Source: Diplonema papillatum
Taxonomy: Eukaryota; Euglenozoa; Diplonemea; Diplonemida; Diplonemidae
NCBI GenBank assembly: GCA_030068145.1
Contig: JAPJBO010000571.1
Location: 85,055-149,054, forward strand
Length of the DNA: 64,000 nt
Reading direction: 5' to 3'
Each line of letters opens with the position of its first letter. The first letter of the stretch is position 1. The notes below the pieces were generated by a model that had not been told where the DNA came from, made no database searches, and saw nothing but the letters and a program-made list of their open reading frames with translations. This document shows positions 62,433 to 64,000 of the stretch, in pieces. The position numbers and the translations under genes were made by a program.

Positions 62433-64000
62433 CGCAAACCCGTTGAGAAAATGCCGCCGTCCCCGGGGGGGGATCGGCCCCCCCGGACGCCACCGGGTGG
62501 TCAGGGGCAGGCGGCCCCTGCCGCCGGTAGGAGTGCGGACGCCGCCGCGTCCGCTGGCCCGGTTCCGCTGCCCCGCTCGTTTGCGGAGGCGCTCAGGCGG
62601 AGCTCCCACTGCCGCCGCTGCCGCCGCTGTCGACGCCGCCGCCGCTGACGACGCCGCCGCCGCCGACGCTGACGACGCCGCCGCCGCCGCCGCCGATGAC
62701 GCCGCAGCCGTCCCCCGGGCCCGGGTGCACCCGGCGCAATCCGCGCGGGAAGGTGAAGTCTGCAGAGACTTCAACTTCCGACGCGCGGGCTGCCGTCGGG
62801 TGCAGTGCCGGTACGTGCACCGGCTTCTCCCGGTCTGCCCGGCCTTCCAGCGGGGCAGATGCAGGGACGCCAGGTGCCCGAATCGGCACCCGCGCCCGGG
62901 GCAGGTACGCTTTCCTGTTCACCCCCAATACCCCAACCGTTCCTTCCACCCCCCTCGCAATCAACCAACACAACAGGCAACGCGGTCGACGGCTGCGCCA
63001 GCTCGGCGCAGCCAGGGCGTACAGGCCGCGGGCCCGTACGCGGACGACGACCTGCCGGAGGGCCCGCTGCTCCCGCAGGTGCTGGCCGCCCGGCGGGAGG
63101 TCCGCCGGGCGCAAGAACGCGCGGAGGAGCTGGAAGCCCAGCTCCTCCGCGAGTTCAACAGCTGGGCCCCTACCCCGGTGGAGGCTCTTTGCCTCGTGTG
63201 CGGTAGGCTCAGCACCACCGCCGGGGAGGAAGCCCAGCACCGGGCCCGGCATCGCAAGGATGCCGTGACCCAGGGCCGCGACTCGCTCGTCGTGGCCCAT
63301 GTGGCGGTGGGAGACGGGGGCCTCCGCCACATGCGCGAGCTCTGCCTGCGGTGGCAGGCGGAGAGGCCCCAGGCCCAGCCGGCTCAGGGTGGCCCCCAAC
63401 AGGGCTTCCCGTTCGCGGCACCGGGCCCTTTCGGGGCCCCGCTCCAGCCCGTCCTGCAGGCGGGCCCCGCCGCCCCTCACCCTGCTCCGAGGGGGGCGGA
63501 GCAGGGAGGGGGGACCGGTTTCGAGCGCGAGGCATCCATGGCCCCCGCTTGCGACCGTGTCCTGTTCGTCAGCGCGTCGAACAGGACGGCGTCGTCCCCT
63601 GCTTCCCCTCGGGACGTGAGCCTGCCTCCGCCTGCGTCCCGGCCCAGGGCACTGTCGCTGCCCGGGGACGTGGGGGGTGAGGCGGTCCCTGCCGGGCTAG
63701 GCGGGGCTGACCAGGTGGTCCCCGCCGCCGCGTGTGGCGAGGGCGACCCGGTGGGTCTCGCCGCGCCCCACAGGGAGGCCGCCCCGGTCGCAGCCGGCGC
63801 AGCTCGCGACGTGGCAGACCAGGCTGGTTCCCCCGACGCTATCGGGGTGGCCGACCAGGTCGAACCCGCCGGAGCGCCGGCGGGGCGGGCTGGCGTCGGG
63901 GCAGCCGACGCCCAGACCGCGGAGCGTAAGCTCCGGCGGGAGCGTCGTCGGTTCCGTCACGCCGCGGACCCGACTGCGCCCGGCTTGTCCTCGACGGCTG
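62431..64000 (+). CDS. M retrotransposon, N-terminal zinc-finger region (runs off the window)
   Basis: A frame without stops from the end of the poly(A) to the window edge. GC-rich. Visible: Asp/Ala-rich DDAAAADADD, then two CCCH fingers, CRDFNFRRAG-CRRVQCRYVH (62761-62820) and CPAFQRGRCRDARCPNRH (62836-62889), then PYADDDLPEGPLLPQVL with a helical segment (RREVRRAQERAEELEAQLL), a C2H2 finger CLVCGRLSTTAGEEAQ...H (63190-63251), then Pro/Ala-rich sequence. Such N-terminal fingers occur in restriction-like-endonuclease retrotransposons, where they bind the target site. The first in-frame ATG is late (63331); an ATG at 62451 is in another frame (MPPSPGGDRPP), so the true start or a shift in the GCC tract (62600-62700) is unresolved. 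Confidence 0.65.

Overview
This window reads as nuclear DNA from a eukaryote with a large, repeat-saturated genome. There is a tRNA-Ser gene with a pol III T-run, a LAMMER/CLK-type kinase, many non-LTR retrotransposons, a MULE-type DNA transposon and long micro- and minisatellites. There are no operons and no bacterial signals. The organism cannot be named from this. A small charged coiled-coil gene built from repeated RL(H/Y)-type modules (19.4-22.4 kb) resembles small flagellar proteins of kinetoplastids and diplonemids, and pyrimidine-rich tracts precede genes, so a euglenozoan is my best but low-confidence guess.

Layout. 0-3 kb: kinase gene and its 3' flank. 3-6.4 kb: an inverted retrotransposon scrap, a 49-bp tandem repeat and a TA-flanked DNA element (A). 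6.4-16.7 kb: two copies (J1, J2) of a non-LTR retrotransposon whose ORF2 carries an OTU cysteine protease, an AP endonuclease, a reverse transcriptase (RT), RNase H and a tandem Cys/His tail. Both copies abut one (TG)n tract. 16.7-22.8 kb: likely host DNA with a gene apparently split by a 1.84-kb 35-bp minisatellite. 22.8-29.1 kb: two abutting elements with terminal inverted repeats (B, C); C holds a decayed RT and a Cys/His-finger gene. 29.1-46.2 kb: inverted element E1, retrotransposon fragments (N tail, K), inverted element H1, then three tandem ~1.76-kb units (I), the third split by element H2, itself split by element E2. 46.2-46.4 kb: tRNA-Ser. 46.4-51.6 kb: element G1, whose gene is interrupted by a complete MULE (F). 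51.6-58.1 kb: an EEP/RT/RNase H retrotransposon interrupted by element H3, itself interrupted by G2. 58-64 kb: 5'-truncated retrotransposons head to tail (ORF at 59.2 kb; N with a restriction-like endonuclease and poly(A); then M with CCCH and C2H2 fingers, running off the window).

Main message. Almost everything after 3 kb is nested mobile DNA, and several insertions can be dated relative to each other because paralogous empty sites lie in the same window. Two patterns stand out. First, DNA elements of at least six unrelated sequence families end in arrays of short family-specific palindromic motifs. Second, J appears to target CA/TG microsatellites, and its OTU-containing ORF2 has no usable ATG, sitting behind one in-frame UAG in J2 and in an overlapping frame in J1, which suggests recoding. 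The same Cys/His finger module occurs in the J ORF2 tail and in element C.
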